NCBI RefSeq assembly: GCF_900156805.1
Contig: NZ_FTOQ01000004.1
Coordinates: 62,001-126,000 of the forward strand
Source of the DNA: Roseivivax lentus
GTDB lineage: Bacteria > Pseudomonadota > Alphaproteobacteria > Rhodobacterales > Rhodobacteraceae
Length of the DNA stretch: 64,000 bases
Direction: 5' to 3'
How positions within the stretch are numbered: position 1 is the first letter of the stretch; each line of letters opens with the position of its first letter. This document shows positions 8,499-17,781 of this stretch, piece by piece. Made by a program: the position numbers and the translations under genes. The notes below the pieces were generated by a model. That model was not told the origin of the DNA and searched no databases. It was given only the letters and a program-made list of their open reading frames with translations.

Positions 8499-9680
8499 TC
8501 AGGGTTCGCGCAGCGCGTCCTTCGCCTTGTAAAGCGGCTTGAGCAGGTATTGCAGGACAGTCTTCTGCCCCGTCATCAGCTCGACCTGGGCCTGCATGCC
8601 CGGCCGCAGCGCGATCCGTGTCTGCCGTTCGGTCATGGCGGCGGTGTCGAGGCGCACGGTCACCTTGTAATGCGCCTCCCTATTCGGGTCGCGCTCATCC
8701 TCGAACGTGTCCGCCGAGACGACCTGCACCACGCCGCGCAGCGATCCCCAGATGGTGTAGTCGTAGGCCGAGAGTTTCACCGTCGCCATCTGTCCCGGCC
8801 GGACATTGGCGATGTTCTCGGGCGCGACGCGGGCCTCCACCAGCGCGGCTTCCTCGCGCGGGATGATCTGCAGAATTTCCTCGCCCGGGCGCACGACGCC
8901 GCCGATGGTCGTGACCGACAGCTTGTTCACCACCCCGTCCATCGGGCTGACCAGCACGGTCCGGTCGAGCTGGTCGCGCGCGGCGTTCATGCCCTGGCGC
9001 AGGGTGGCGAGTTCGCGCAGCGTCTTGGAATGCTCCTCGGCGCGGGTCAGCGCGGTCTGGGTGACGATCTCGTCGTGCTGGATGCGCGCATCGGCATGGG
9101 TCTTGCGGGCGCGGGTCACCTCGATCAGCGAGACCACGTTCTTGGCGTAGAGATCCTCCATCAGCTTCTTCTCGGCGGAGGCCTGTTCGAGCACGCGGCG
9201 CGCGCCCTCGGTGCGGCTGCGGTAATCGGCCTGCCGCGCTGCCAGAAGCTGCCGTTCGGAGCGCGCCATGTCGGGATTGGACCGTTCCAGATCGGCGGGA
9301 AGCGCCAGATCGCCGGCATCTGCCAGTTCCGCCTCAAGCCGCAGGCGCCGGATCTCCAGCGCGGTGATCTGATCCGAAAGATCGGTCACCGAGGCGCGGT
9401 ATTCCGTGCCGTGCAGCCGCGCCAGCACGTCGCCCTGGCGCACCGCGTCGCCCTCGGCGACCAGAAGCTCGGCGAGGATGCCGCCTTCGAGGTTCTGGAT
9501 GATCTGCGGCCGCGAGGAAGAGACCAGCGCCCCGTCGGCACGCACGATCTCGTCGATCCAGGCGAAGGAGGCCCAGAGGATGAAGGTCCAGACCGCGCCT
9601 GCGCAGAGCCAGATGATGAGCGACGGGCCGCGCCCGCGATCCTGCAATTGCCGCGCGATCTCGGTGCTGGTCATCGCCAT
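8499..9680 (-). CDS. HlyD-family type I secretion periplasmic adaptor
   Basis: 393 residues. One N-terminal membrane helix (about 21-43) is followed by a lipoyl-like segment (NLEGGILAELLVAEGDAV, about 62-80), a long alpha-helical hairpin (about 95-240) and a beta-barrel part ending in ALRPGMQAQVELMTGQKTV. This is the membrane fusion protein that connects the inner-membrane ABC exporter to the outer-membrane TolC-type channel. It is the last gene of the minus-strand adhesin export operon, one base after the ABC gene. Length and domain order are typical of HlyD/LapC proteins. Confidence 0.92.
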   Translation of the reverse strand: MAMTSTEIARQLQDRGRGPSLIIWLCAGAVWTFILWASFAWIDEIVRADGALVSSSRPQIIQNLEGGILAELLVAEGDAVRQGDVLARLHGTEYRASVTDLSDQITALEIRRLRLEAELADAGDLALPADLERSNPDMARSERQLLAARQADYRSRTEGARRVLEQASAEKKLMEDLYAKNVVSLIEVTRARKTHADARIQHDEIVTQTALTRAEEHSKTLRELATLRQGMNAARDQLDRTVLVSPMDGVVNKLSVTTIGGVVRPGEEILQIIPREEAALVEARVAPENIANVRPGQMATVKLSAYDYTIWGSLRGVVQVVSADTFEDERDPNREAHYKVTVRLDTAAMTERQTRIALRPGMQAQVELMTGQKTVLQYLLKPLYKAKDALREP

Positions 9681-9681
9681 G

Positions 9682-11898
9682 TCAGGGCCCTCCCTTGGCG
9701 GTGCGCGTCAGATGCGCGAGGACATCCTCGCGCGGGCCGTCGACCGCGACGCGTCCCTGCGCGAGGATCATCACCCGCGGGGCCAGTTGCAGGATCGGCA
9801 CCCGGTGGGTAGCGATCACCGCCGTCCGCCCATCGAGCCAGGTGGCGAGGCGCGACATCAGCGTGGCCTCCAGCGTCTGATCGAGCGCGGCGGTCGGCTC
9901 GTCGAGAAGGCAGATATCGGGGTCCTGCAGCCAGAGCCGCGCCCAGCCCATGGATTGCCGCTGGCCGACCGAAAGGCCCGAGCCGCCATCGCCGATCCGC
10001 AGATCGAGCCCCTCGGGATGGGCCTTCACGAATTGACCGAGGCCGGCGAAATCGAGCGCGGCATAGAGACGGTCGTCATCGGTCTCGAGCCGCGTGAGAT
10101 TGAGGTTGTCGCGCAGACTGCCCTGAAACAGGCGCACATCCTGCCCCAGATACCCGATTCCGCGCCTGAGGTCGGCGGGGTCGATCTGCGCCATCTCTAC
10201 GCCATCGAGCAGGATACGCCCCTCGGCGGGTGCGTAGAGCCCTGACAGCACGCGCAGGAGCGTCGACTTGCCCGACCCGTTCGCACCGAGGATCGCCATG
10301 GTCTGCCCGGCATTGATGCCGAGTGCCGCGATATCGAGCGCGGGCGCGCCTGCGCCGTAGCGGTAACTCACGCCTTTCAGCTCGAAGCGGCCCTGCAGCC
10401 GGTCGCGGCGCAGATAGCTCCGCCCCGGCGCGCGGTCCTGCGGGGCCTCGGCCACGGTGTCGAGCATGCTCAGCGCGGTCTTGACGTTGGACCACCGCGC
10501 GAGGATGCCAGAAAGTTGCGTCAGGGGCGCCAGCGTGCGCGAGGTCAGGATGCCGGTGGCGATGATCGCGCCCACGGTGAACTCGCCCGCGAAAACAAGA
10601 TAGGTGCCCGCGATTACGGCGCAGACATAGGTCGCCTGCTGCACGCCCTGCGCCCAGATCGTCAGGTTCGCCGAGAGCCGCCGCTGTTCGGAGGATTTCA
10701 GCGATTGCACCGCGACGAGCTCTTCCCAGAGCCGGGCGAAACGGCCCTCGGCGCGGGCGCCCTTCAGGGTATCGAGCTCGCTCACCACCTCCTGCAGCAG
10801 GCGCGATTGCTTGACGCCCGCGCCCTGCATCTCTTCGGTCAGGCGCATCATGCGGCGCTGCAGGAAAAGCCCCGGCACCACCATCAGGAGCGCGCCCGCG
10901 ACCAGCACCCAGACGACGCTGCCCGCGATCGAGGTAACGAGAACCAGGAACAATAGGATGAACGGGACATCGGCGAGCGCGCCCACGGTCGAGGCGGTGA
11001 AAAACTCGCGCACCGCACCGAATTCGCGCATCGCCGAGAAAAGCTGCGCGGGATTCTGCGCCGCCTGTTCCGAACGCATGCCCAGAAGGCGGCTCATCAG
11101 TGTTTTCTGCACACCCAGCTCGATCTGCCGCCCGGCCCCGTCGAGAAGCTGCCCGCGCGCGGATTTGAGCGCGCATTCGAGCATCAGCGCCAGCCCCGCG
11201 CCCGCCGCCAGAACCCAGAGCGTCGCCACGGATTGATGCGGGATCACCCGGTCGTAGACCTGCAGCGAGAAGAGCGCGACCGCCACGGCCAGCATGTTCG
11301 CGACGAAGGAACCCAGCGCGATCTCCGCGAAGGGCCGCTTGAAGCGGGCGAACTCGCCCCAGAACCAATGGCGTGTCTCGGACCGCGCCGCGTGGCTGTC
11401 GGACAGGCGCGCGACCGGCGCTTCGGCGCTCACATATTGTCCGGTGTAGTAGGATGTGAAGTCGCCCCGCGGCACATCAACCTGCCGGTCCGGGGCGTCC
11501 GCCTCGTAGAGCGTGACCGCGCGGTCGGTGACGCCGAGGATCAGCACGACCTGTCCGGATGTCATCAGGGCCAGCGCTGGCAGGGCGCGCGGATCGGGCG
11601 ATCCGGCCCGCGTCTCGGCCAGCAATCCCGCGGCCTCGCAGCCCGCCCGAAGCGCGTCGGTGCCGTAGCTCTCGGTCGGGCCCGCACGGCGCTGCAGGGC
11701 CTCCGCGATATCCGCGCGGGCGGGTTCCAGCCCGCGCTGCTGCGCCAGAAGCCGGATCAGATCGGCCCGCGCCCGCGCCTTGTCGGAAAGCGGATGCGCG
11801 CGTCCGGGCATGTTGGCGGCAACTTCCGGCCCGGCGGCGATCAGCGCGTCGCGCGCGCGCCCGGCCAGGGCCACGACGCGGGCGGCGGTGGCGGTCAT
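9682..11898 (-). CDS. Type I secretion ABC transporter, permease/ATPase (LapB/LssB-like)
   Basis: 738 residues. An N-terminal C39-peptidase-like domain (about 1-155) lacks the catalytic Cys and so is a substrate-docking domain. A six-helix permease follows (about 165-450), then an ATPase with Walker A GANGSGKST near 535, signature LSVGQRQ near 640 and Walker B CLLDEPTA near 660. It powers one-step export of the adjacent adhesin from cytoplasm to outside. Its start overlaps the tolC-like stop by 4 bases. The degenerate C39 domain places it with the RTX/Bap adhesin exporters rather than bacteriocin exporters. Confidence 0.93.
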   Translation of the reverse strand: MTATAARVVALAGRARDALIAAGPEVAANMPGRAHPLSDKARARADLIRLLAQQRGLEPARADIAEALQRRAGPTESYGTDALRAGCEAAGLLAETRAGSPDPRALPALALMTSGQVVLILGVTDRAVTLYEADAPDRQVDVPRGDFTSYYTGQYVSAEAPVARLSDSHAARSETRHWFWGEFARFKRPFAEIALGSFVANMLAVAVALFSLQVYDRVIPHQSVATLWVLAAGAGLALMLECALKSARGQLLDGAGRQIELGVQKTLMSRLLGMRSEQAAQNPAQLFSAMREFGAVREFFTASTVGALADVPFILLFLVLVTSIAGSVVWVLVAGALLMVVPGLFLQRRMMRLTEEMQGAGVKQSRLLQEVVSELDTLKGARAEGRFARLWEELVAVQSLKSSEQRRLSANLTIWAQGVQQATYVCAVIAGTYLVFAGEFTVGAIIATGILTSRTLAPLTQLSGILARWSNVKTALSMLDTVAEAPQDRAPGRSYLRRDRLQGRFELKGVSYRYGAGAPALDIAALGINAGQTMAILGANGSGKSTLLRVLSGLYAPAEGRILLDGVEMAQIDPADLRRGIGYLGQDVRLFQGSLRDNLNLTRLETDDDRLYAALDFAGLGQFVKAHPEGLDLRIGDGGSGLSVGQRQSMGWARLWLQDPDICLLDEPTAALDQTLEATLMSRLATWLDGRTAVIATHRVPILQLAPRVMILAQGRVAVDGPREDVLAHLTRTAKGGP

Positions 11899-13256
11899 AT
11901 GGCCGCCCCGTCGGCCAGAACGCCGCGAAGCCGCGCCAGCGCGACCTCGGCCCGGGCGTGGTCATATTTCAGCCGCAGCGCGCGGGCGGTGGCGTCAGCG
12001 AAGGTCTCGTAGACGCCGACCACCTCCATGACCCGCCGCTGGCCGCCTTCATATTGCCGCTGAAAGAGGTCGAGCGTGGTCTTGGCCTGCCGCGCGAGGT
12101 CCTGCGCCTCCGCCACCTGCCGCTCGAGCGCGGCGATCTCGCGCAGGAGCCCCGCCTCCTCGCGCGCCGCCTCCTCGCGCGCGGCAAGGATGCGTTCCTC
12201 GGCGGCGGTGATGCTGGCCTCGGTGGCCTTCAGCGCAGCACCCGTCCCGATCCCGACGCCGTTCGGCAACGCCGCGGTCAGCCCGCCCTGCCCGCTGCGC
12301 GCGCTCGCCTCGAAGCCGAGACCCGGCAGGAACCCCGACCGGGCGATCCGCGCCTCGGCCTCGGTCTTGTCACGGTCGGCCCGGGCCATCAGAACGCCGA
12401 GCGGCGTCGCGTCGGCCACAGGGCCCGACAGCGTCCCGATGCCCCGGATGTTGCCCGCCCCGTCCGCCATCTGCGCAAGCTCGGCCTCGGCGCGGGCGGC
12501 ATCCTCGGTCGCGCGGTCGCGGTCGGCGGCGATATCGGCAAGTTTCTGGCGCAGCACCACGAGGTCGGAACGGTTCGAGACACCGCCCTTGACCCGTTCG
12601 GACATCACCCATTCGAAATGCGCCATGTCCTTGTGCGCGGCGGCGAAATGCGTCGCGGTCTCGCGCCCCTCGGCGGCGCGGATCTGCAGGCGAAGCGCGT
12701 CGGCGACGCGGGCATTGGTGCTGTCTGAGAGCCGCACGGCTGCGCGTTCGACCTCGGCGCGGGCAAGGTCGCGCTCGGCCCGTTTGCGGCCGTTGTCGAA
12801 CAGGACCTGGTTGAGCACCAGATCGGCCACCACATCGCCCAGCGCGCTGAGCGACACGGTCGGCCCGAGCGTCGGCAGCCAGTTCCAGTCGGCCGCGCGG
12901 GCGCGCAATTGCGCCACTTCCAGTTCCGCCGCCTCGACCCGCGCACCCGACGCGAGGACACGGCCCGCGATCTCGGCATAGGGCGAGCCGGGCTCGAGGA
13001 CCGAGCGGCGCGTCGCGAGTTCGGCGATGATCGGAGAGGCGGCGTCGGATCGGTCGCGATCCTGAGCGCCGGTCGCGCTGGTCCCGTCGGTTTCTGGGGC
13101 GAGACGGCGCATCGCCGCATCGGGGCCGGTGGCAAAGCGCGTCGTGAGGTCCGACAGGCCCGACATCCCGGGCATGGCCGGGAACGGCGTGCCGCCGCAG
13201 CCCGCAAGGCCCAGAAGCGCCCCGCCCAGAATGATCGCCGTCGCACTCGCCCGCAT
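11895..13256 (-). CDS. TolC-family outer-membrane channel lipoprotein of the adhesin exporter
   Basis: 453 residues from ATG 13256, which has AGGAA a few bases upstream; a start further out at 13316 lacks a signal. The lipobox LLGLAGC puts the lipidated Cys at residue 20. The rest is long amphipathic helices rich in Ala, Glu and Arg with two internal repeats, as in TolC/LapE channels. It would form the outer-membrane exit duct for the HlyD-ABC complex. It lies between the adhesin (66 bases upstream) and the ABC gene (4-base overlap). Confidence 0.88.
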   Translation of the reverse strand: MRASATAIILGGALLGLAGCGGTPFPAMPGMSGLSDLTTRFATGPDAAMRRLAPETDGTSATGAQDRDRSDAASPIIAELATRRSVLEPGSPYAEIAGRVLASGARVEAAELEVAQLRARAADWNWLPTLGPTVSLSALGDVVADLVLNQVLFDNGRKRAERDLARAEVERAAVRLSDSTNARVADALRLQIRAAEGRETATHFAAAHKDMAHFEWVMSERVKGGVSNRSDLVVLRQKLADIAADRDRATEDAARAEAELAQMADGAGNIRGIGTLSGPVADATPLGVLMARADRDKTEAEARIARSGFLPGLGFEASARSGQGGLTAALPNGVGIGTGAALKATEASITAAEERILAAREEAAREEAGLLREIAALERQVAEAQDLARQAKTTLDLFQRQYEGGQRRVMEVVGVYETFADATARALRLKYDHARAEVALARLRGVLADGAAI

Positions 13257-13321
13257 CTCGTTCCTGCCCCTTCCTGCCCGCGAGACACGGCGCGCCCGTC
13301 GCGCCGCGCCAAGCATCGGGG

Positions 13322-16300
13322 TCAGATCACCACGTTGGTGATGTCGTCCTCGATCTGTACCGTCGCATCGCCCAGAACGAAGACGTTGAAGGTCTGTCCG
13401 TCCTGCGTGGTCTGCCCCACCGCCTGTGCGCCGGTGATCGTCACCGTGTCGTCGACACCGCCGGTGATGGTCACCGTGTCGGTGCCCTGCGCCAGCGCAG
13501 TCACCTGCGCCTCGGTCAGGGTCAGCTGGCTGTCCTCGGCGAATTGCAGGTCGATGGTCTCGATCTCGAAGGCGCCGAGCGTCTGGGCCAGCGCATCGGT
13601 TATGCCCACCTGGTTGGTGAGCGGATCGTCGACCACGTGCAGCGTGCCTGCGACATTGCCCGCGGCATCGGTGGCGGTCACCACGAGGTGCGATCCGTCC
13701 GGCACCGTCTCGTCGAAGAAATACGAGGTCTCGCCCCGCGCTGCGATATCGAAGGAGGTAAAGCCGACCGCGCCGACCGACCCGTCCGCCTCGATATGGC
13801 CGATCTGGATCGCGTCGTCCGTCATCTCGAGCGAGACGCCGGTGAGGCCGGTATGGTTGCGGGTATAATCCGTCACTTCCGGGCTTTCCGGGATCACCGT
13901 GTCGAAGGACAGAACCGTGCTTTCGCTGCGGGTATTGCCCGCCGCGTCGGTCGCATCGAGCGTTACCGTCGCGTCCAGCTCGCCCGCGGGCAGGTCAGAT
14001 GCGGCGATGGTGACGCTCCAGTTGCCCGCCGCATCGACGCTGGCGGCATGGGATATGCCGTTCAGGGTGACGATCAGGGTCGAGCCGGGCTCGACCACGC
14101 CGGTCAAGGTCAGGCCCGCCGCGGCCTCGGCGGCGTTGACCACGCCGTCGCCCGCGATGGGTGCGGCTGCGAAGGCCAGTCGGTCGACCTCGGTATCGAC
14201 GAGGAAGCTCGCGGCGGTCTGGGTCTGGTTGCCCGCGGGGTCGATAGTGGAAACGAGCGCCTGCGCGGTGTAGGTGCCCGGCGCGATCTCGCCAGCGGCG
14301 AAGCTGGCCGTCCAGTTGCCGTTCTGATCGACGCTGGCGGGGCGCGTCACGCCACCCACGCTGACCAAGACGCTGCTGCCCGGCTCGGTCGTGCCGCTGA
14401 GGGCTACGCCGCTTGCGGCCTCCGCCGCATTGACCACGCCGTCGCCCGCGACCGGTGCCGTCGAGACGGCGAAGTTCTGCACCTCGGTGTCGATCTGGAC
14501 GCTATCGGTGCGCACCAGCGTGTTGCCCGCAGCGTCGGTGATCGTCGCGGTGATCTGCGCCTCGTAGGTGCCGGGCGGGATGTCGCCCGGGGCGAAGGTC
14601 GCCGTCCAGACACCGTTCGCATCGGTCGTGACATCCCGGCTCACCCCGCCCAACGTCACGGTGACCAGCTGGTTGGGATCGGAAGTGCCCGTCAGGGTCA
14701 CGCCATCCGCCGCTTCGGCGGCGTTGACCACGTCGTCGCCCTCAACCGGCGCCGCGCTGATCGTGAGCTGGCCCGCGACGGTATCGACGGTGACGCTCTG
14801 GGTCAGGGTTTCGGTATTGCCCGCCGCATCGGTGGCGGTGGCGATAATGTCGTAGCTGCCCTCGCCCGCGGGGATCGCCGAGGGCGGAACCGTCGCGGTC
14901 CAGCTGCCATCGGAGGCCACGGTGACGGGCACCGAAGTGCCCGCGAAGCTGAGCGTGACGGTCGAGCCCGGCTCGGTCGTGCCGGTCAACGTCAGGCCCT
15001 GCGCCGCCTCGGTCGCGTTGACGACGCCATCCGCGCCGCCCGGCGTGGACGTATGAGCGAAATCGGTGACCAGCGTGTCGATCTCAACGCTGCCGGAGGT
15101 CGTCGTGCTGTTGCCCGCCGCGTCGGTCGCCGTCGCGGTCACGTCGAGCGTGGTCTCGCCCTCGGGCAGATCGGCGGCGGCGTAGCTGACGCTCCAGCTG
15201 CCATCGGCGGCAACGGTCGCGGTTCTGGTCGTGCCCGCGAGGGTGACCACGACGGTCGATCCGGGCTCGGAGGTGCCGGTCAGGGCGACGCCCGCGGCGC
15301 GTTCGGCGGCGTTGATGGTGCCGTCTCCGCCCATGGCGGCGGTGTCGGCGGTCAGCGAGATCTCGGTATCCACGACGATGGTATCGGTGATGACCGTGAC
15401 ATTGCCCGCCGCGTCGGTGGCTGTGACCGTCACCGATTGCGTATAGGTGCCCGCGCCGATCACGCTTTCATCCAGATCGAGCGTCCAGCTGCCATCGCTC
15501 ACCACCGCGTCATAGGCGGTGCCGTCGATCTCGACGGTGACGGTGGATCCGGGTTCGACGCTGCCCGACAGGGTGATGCCGCCCGCCTGCATTTCCGCGT
15601 TGACCAGCGTGCCGCTGCTTTCGGTGCCGTCCTGCACCTCGACCGCGGGCGCGGTGACGTCGATATCGTAGCTCGCGCCGTTCAGTTCGGTAATGCGGCC
15701 ATCGGGATCGGTGACGGTCGCGGTGACGGTGTAACTGCCATCTTCGGGGAAGGCGTCGCCGTCGAAGACCACGCTCCAGGAGGCATCATCCGCCGCGACG
15801 GTCTCGATCTGCTGACCGCCCACGGTCACGATGACGGTCGCGCCGGGCTCGGCGATGCCGGAAACGGTGATCTCCTGGGCATCGTCGCCGTAGATGGTGA
15901 CGCTTTCGCCCGCGTCGTCGATGGACGGATCGATGGGCCCGCTGCCGCCGCTTGCGCCGCCGCCGCTGCCGTCCTCATCCTCGGCGCCCAGCACCGCGGC
16001 TCCGACCGCCGCCGCGCCGGCCGCAACGCCAAGACCCGATCCGCCCGCCAGCGTGGTGCCGAGCAGGCTCGTCGCAAGCATCGAGGTCTCTTCATCCTCG
16101 GAGGTCACGACACCGGCCATGGCGACCGGCGTGTCGAGGAAGATCAGTTCGTCATTCGGGCTCCATTTGCCGAAGGTCTCCGTGGGCCCGTAGCTGGCAA
16201 GCAGCAGCCCGTCGCCGGTCTCGGTCAGCACGACTTCCGACAAGGAACCGCCCGCGCTGAGGAACAGCCGCGCGCCCTCGGCGGTGAAGTAATCCTCGAT

Positions 16301-16501
16301 GACGATGGTCTGGCCATCGGCCAGCGCGATCACCAGATCCCCGGCGTCGCGCGTATAGCCGCGCAGACTGGACGGCGAGACGTTGAGCGAGATGGATTGT
16401 CCGGGTTCCGCTTGAAGGGCAAAGGCCTGGCCGTTGCTGACCAGAGACGTGAACTGCACGTCGCCCGCAGGGGCGCGCACAGCGATATCGATCGCTTGCA
16501 T
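13322..16501 (-). CDS. Large Bap-like adhesin with BapA-prefix domain and seven Ig-like repeats
   Basis: 1059 residues. Residues 1-125 match the BapA prefix-like domain (VQFTSLVSNGQAFALQ, then GDLVIALADGQTIVIEDYF). A hydrophobic Ala/Gly patch and a GSGGGASGGSG linker (about 150-190) lead to seven tandem Ig-like repeats of 95-100 residues (about 196-875), most with a DGVVNAAEAA-type entry and an ATDAAGN exit. A diverged segment and an acidic, beta-rich C-terminus ending in DDITNVVI form the probable uncleaved type I secretion signal. No RTX nonapeptides are seen. It is predicted to be a cell-surface or released biofilm adhesin exported by the three downstream gene products. Confidence 0.88.
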   Translation of the reverse strand: MQAIDIAVRAPAGDVQFTSLVSNGQAFALQAEPGQSISLNVSPSSLRGYTRDAGDLVIALADGQTIVIEDYFTAEGARLFLSAGGSLSEVVLTETGDGLLLASYGPTETFGKWSPNDELIFLDTPVAMAGVVTSEDEETSMLATSLLGTTLAGGSGLGVAAGAAAVGAAVLGAEDEDGSGGGASGGSGPIDPSIDDAGESVTIYGDDAQEITVSGIAEPGATVIVTVGGQQIETVAADDASWSVVFDGDAFPEDGSYTVTATVTDPDGRITELNGASYDIDVTAPAVEVQDGTESSGTLVNAEMQAGGITLSGSVEPGSTVTVEIDGTAYDAVVSDGSWTLDLDESVIGAGTYTQSVTVTATDAAGNVTVITDTIVVDTEISLTADTAAMGGDGTINAAERAAGVALTGTSEPGSTVVVTLAGTTRTATVAADGSWSVSYAAADLPEGETTLDVTATATDAAGNSTTTSGSVEIDTLVTDFAHTSTPGGADGVVNATEAAQGLTLTGTTEPGSTVTLSFAGTSVPVTVASDGSWTATVPPSAIPAGEGSYDIIATATDAAGNTETLTQSVTVDTVAGQLTISAAPVEGDDVVNAAEAADGVTLTGTSDPNQLVTVTLGGVSRDVTTDANGVWTATFAPGDIPPGTYEAQITATITDAAGNTLVRTDSVQIDTEVQNFAVSTAPVAGDGVVNAAEAASGVALSGTTEPGSSVLVSVGGVTRPASVDQNGNWTASFAAGEIAPGTYTAQALVSTIDPAGNQTQTAASFLVDTEVDRLAFAAAPIAGDGVVNAAEAAAGLTLTGVVEPGSTLIVTLNGISHAASVDAAGNWSVTIAASDLPAGELDATVTLDATDAAGNTRSESTVLSFDTVIPESPEVTDYTRNHTGLTGVSLEMTDDAIQIGHIEADGSVGAVGFTSFDIAARGETSYFFDETVPDGSHLVVTATDAAGNVAGTLHVVDDPLTNQVGITDALAQTLGAFEIETIDLQFAEDSQLTLTEAQVTALAQGTDTVTITGGVDDTVTITGAQAVGQTTQDGQTFNVFVLGDATVQIEDDITNVVI
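13876..15916 (-). repeat. Tandem array encoding seven Ig-like adhesin repeats
   Basis: Seven units of about 290 bases, diverged at DNA level but sharing runs that encode VVNAAEAA and TATDAAGN. Units 4 to 6 (the later part of the protein) are the most alike, as expected for recent internal duplication. Such arrays expand and contract between strains. Confidence 0.8.
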
Positions 16502-16564
16502 TATGTTTACCGCTCTTGCCTCGGCGGCGATCTCTTTTGCGGATCGCCTGCATTGTTATTGTCC

Positions 16565-16584
16565 GCGTGATAGCGGAATCACGC
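16565..16584. promoter_or_regulatory. 20-bp perfect dyad upstream of the adhesin gene
   Basis: Seven-base arms GCGTGAT and ATCACGC flank a 6-base centre, about 64 bases upstream of the adhesin start. The half-site contains GTGA/TCAC but with 8 bases between, not the 6 expected for a classic Crp site. A Crp/Fnr-type gene lies immediately upstream, so it may be an operator for that or a LuxR-type regulator. Confidence 0.45.
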
Positions 16585-16723
16585 TCATGGCGCTACAAAA
16601 TTTCGCCACATTTCTGTGCAGCCCGCTTTTCCAAAGCCGCTGTTGTGAAAATCCAACATTTTTCGGAACGTGATTCGCAAAAAGATAATATCGCGTTTTC
16701 AGGGGCCTGCAGGGACGCCGGCG

Positions 16724-17452
16724 TCACATCAGCGGTCTTGGGGCAACGGCGCTTTCGTCGATCAAGCCCACTTCTTCCAGCTCGCCAATATCGGGAACCG
16801 ACAGGCGCCCGTCGGCCCAGCTGACCAATTGGCGGTCCCGGAGACGCGCCAGCGTCTTGTTGGTATGGACAAGCGACAGGCCCAGCGCATCGGCCAGATG
16901 CTGCTGGCGGAAGGGAAAGGGCACGGTGATCCCGTCGCGCATCTTCAGCGCCTCGAGCCTGCGGAAACTGCGCGCGAAGGCCCATGCGATCCGCTCATAG
17001 GCCGATTTCTGGCCCACCGCGGCGAGTGCCTCGCCGAGGAAGCGCTCCTCTCCCGCCGCGATCCAGGTCAGATCGAAGGCCCGCTCCGCGTGGTTGCGGA
17101 ACAGCGTCCAGAGCTCGGTGCGGTTGAAGACGCACAGGGTCATGTTGGTGACGGCCTCGACCGAATGGGTCTGCTGGTTCATCACGCCCGCCTGCAGGCC
17201 GATGAAGTCGCCCGGCAGCACGAAGCTCAGCACCTGCCGCTTGCCTGAGGCCAAAAGCTTGTAGCGCATCCCGAAGCCCGACAGGGCGGTGAACAATTGC
17301 GGGGAGTTCGATCCTTCGGAGAGCAGCGGCGTGCCGGCCTGCAGCGTCATCTCGCCAATCTTGAAGCTCTCCATGAAGGCGACCTCGTCGTCCGTCATCG
17401 GCTTGAAGAGCGGCATCTTGCGGATCGGGCATCTGGCGCATCGGATCGACAT
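16724..17452 (-). CDS. Crp/Fnr family transcriptional regulator
   Basis: 242 residues. The N-terminus has CARCPIRKM (Cys 5 and 8), then a cyclic-nucleotide-binding-like beta barrel (about 30-140) and a C-terminal winged helix with QQHLADALGLSLVHTNKTLARL (about 183-204) as recognition region. Only two N-terminal Cys precede one further candidate (CVFNR), so a canonical four-Cys FNR iron-sulfur cluster is doubtful. It would bind DNA as a dimer in response to an unknown signal. It is encoded upstream of, and in the same direction as, the adhesin operon with a 222-base gap containing a dyad, suggesting a link. Confidence 0.88.
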   Translation of the reverse strand: MSIRCARCPIRKMPLFKPMTDDEVAFMESFKIGEMTLQAGTPLLSEGSNSPQLFTALSGFGMRYKLLASGKRQVLSFVLPGDFIGLQAGVMNQQTHSVEAVTNMTLCVFNRTELWTLFRNHAERAFDLTWIAAGEERFLGEALAAVGQKSAYERIAWAFARSFRRLEALKMRDGITVPFPFRQQHLADALGLSLVHTNKTLARLRDRQLVSWADGRLSVPDIGELEEVGLIDESAVAPRPLM

Positions 17453-17469
17453 CGAAAAAACCTATAACG

Positions 17470-17480
17470 CTATGTCATAG
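17470..17480. promoter_or_regulatory. 11-bp dyad in the Crp/Fnr-gene promoter region
   Basis: CTATGTCATAG is palindromic around a central T and sits 18-28 bases upstream of the regulator start, inside an AT-rich promoter-like stretch. It could be an autoregulatory site. Short dyads also arise by chance. Confidence 0.3.
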
Positions 17481-17781
17481 TTTAATGCGGACGCTGCCGG
17501 TCTGTTCCATGACGCTACACAGAACATGGCAGGACATCCCGGCGGGTCCATGACGGCACGGGGCGGCGGAGCGATCTGCGCGTCCCGAGGCCGGTTTCGC
17601 CGGGGCAACGTTCTGCCAAAGCCATCCGCGTCCGTTTCGGCGGCGCGCGGGCGAACTTCCGGAGGCTCATGCCGATCGCCGGGCTGAGGGGCCATGGCGG
17701 TTGGTGCTTTCGGAGGCGCAAGGGTCGCATCCCGCCGGTGCGGCCCTTGTATTTTTTCTGGATGCCCGGACCGGCCCAGCG
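17481..17781. other. Gap without a recognisable gene
   Basis: About 300 bases between the Crp/Fnr promoter and the end of the NUDIX gene. The short reading frames here are arginine-rich with no signals and look like by-products of high GC. I see no RNA gene or clear terminator. Confidence 0.5.

Noticed and set aside
8270-8542. A 90-codon frame between dtd and the HlyD gene
   Set aside because: It overlaps the HlyD coding end on the opposite strand, is Arg/Cys/Trp-rich and has no family resemblance.
13544-16570. A 1008-codon open frame on the + strand opposite the adhesin gene
   Set aside because: It is Asp/Arg/Gly/His-rich with no domain or signal, and mirrors the third-position GC bias of the Ig repeats on the other strand.
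16565-16584. Canonical Crp or FNR site upstream of the adhesin
   Set aside because: The half-sites are separated by 8 bases instead of 6 (Crp), and the FNR core TTGAT-N4-ATCAA is absent; kept only as an unassigned dyad.
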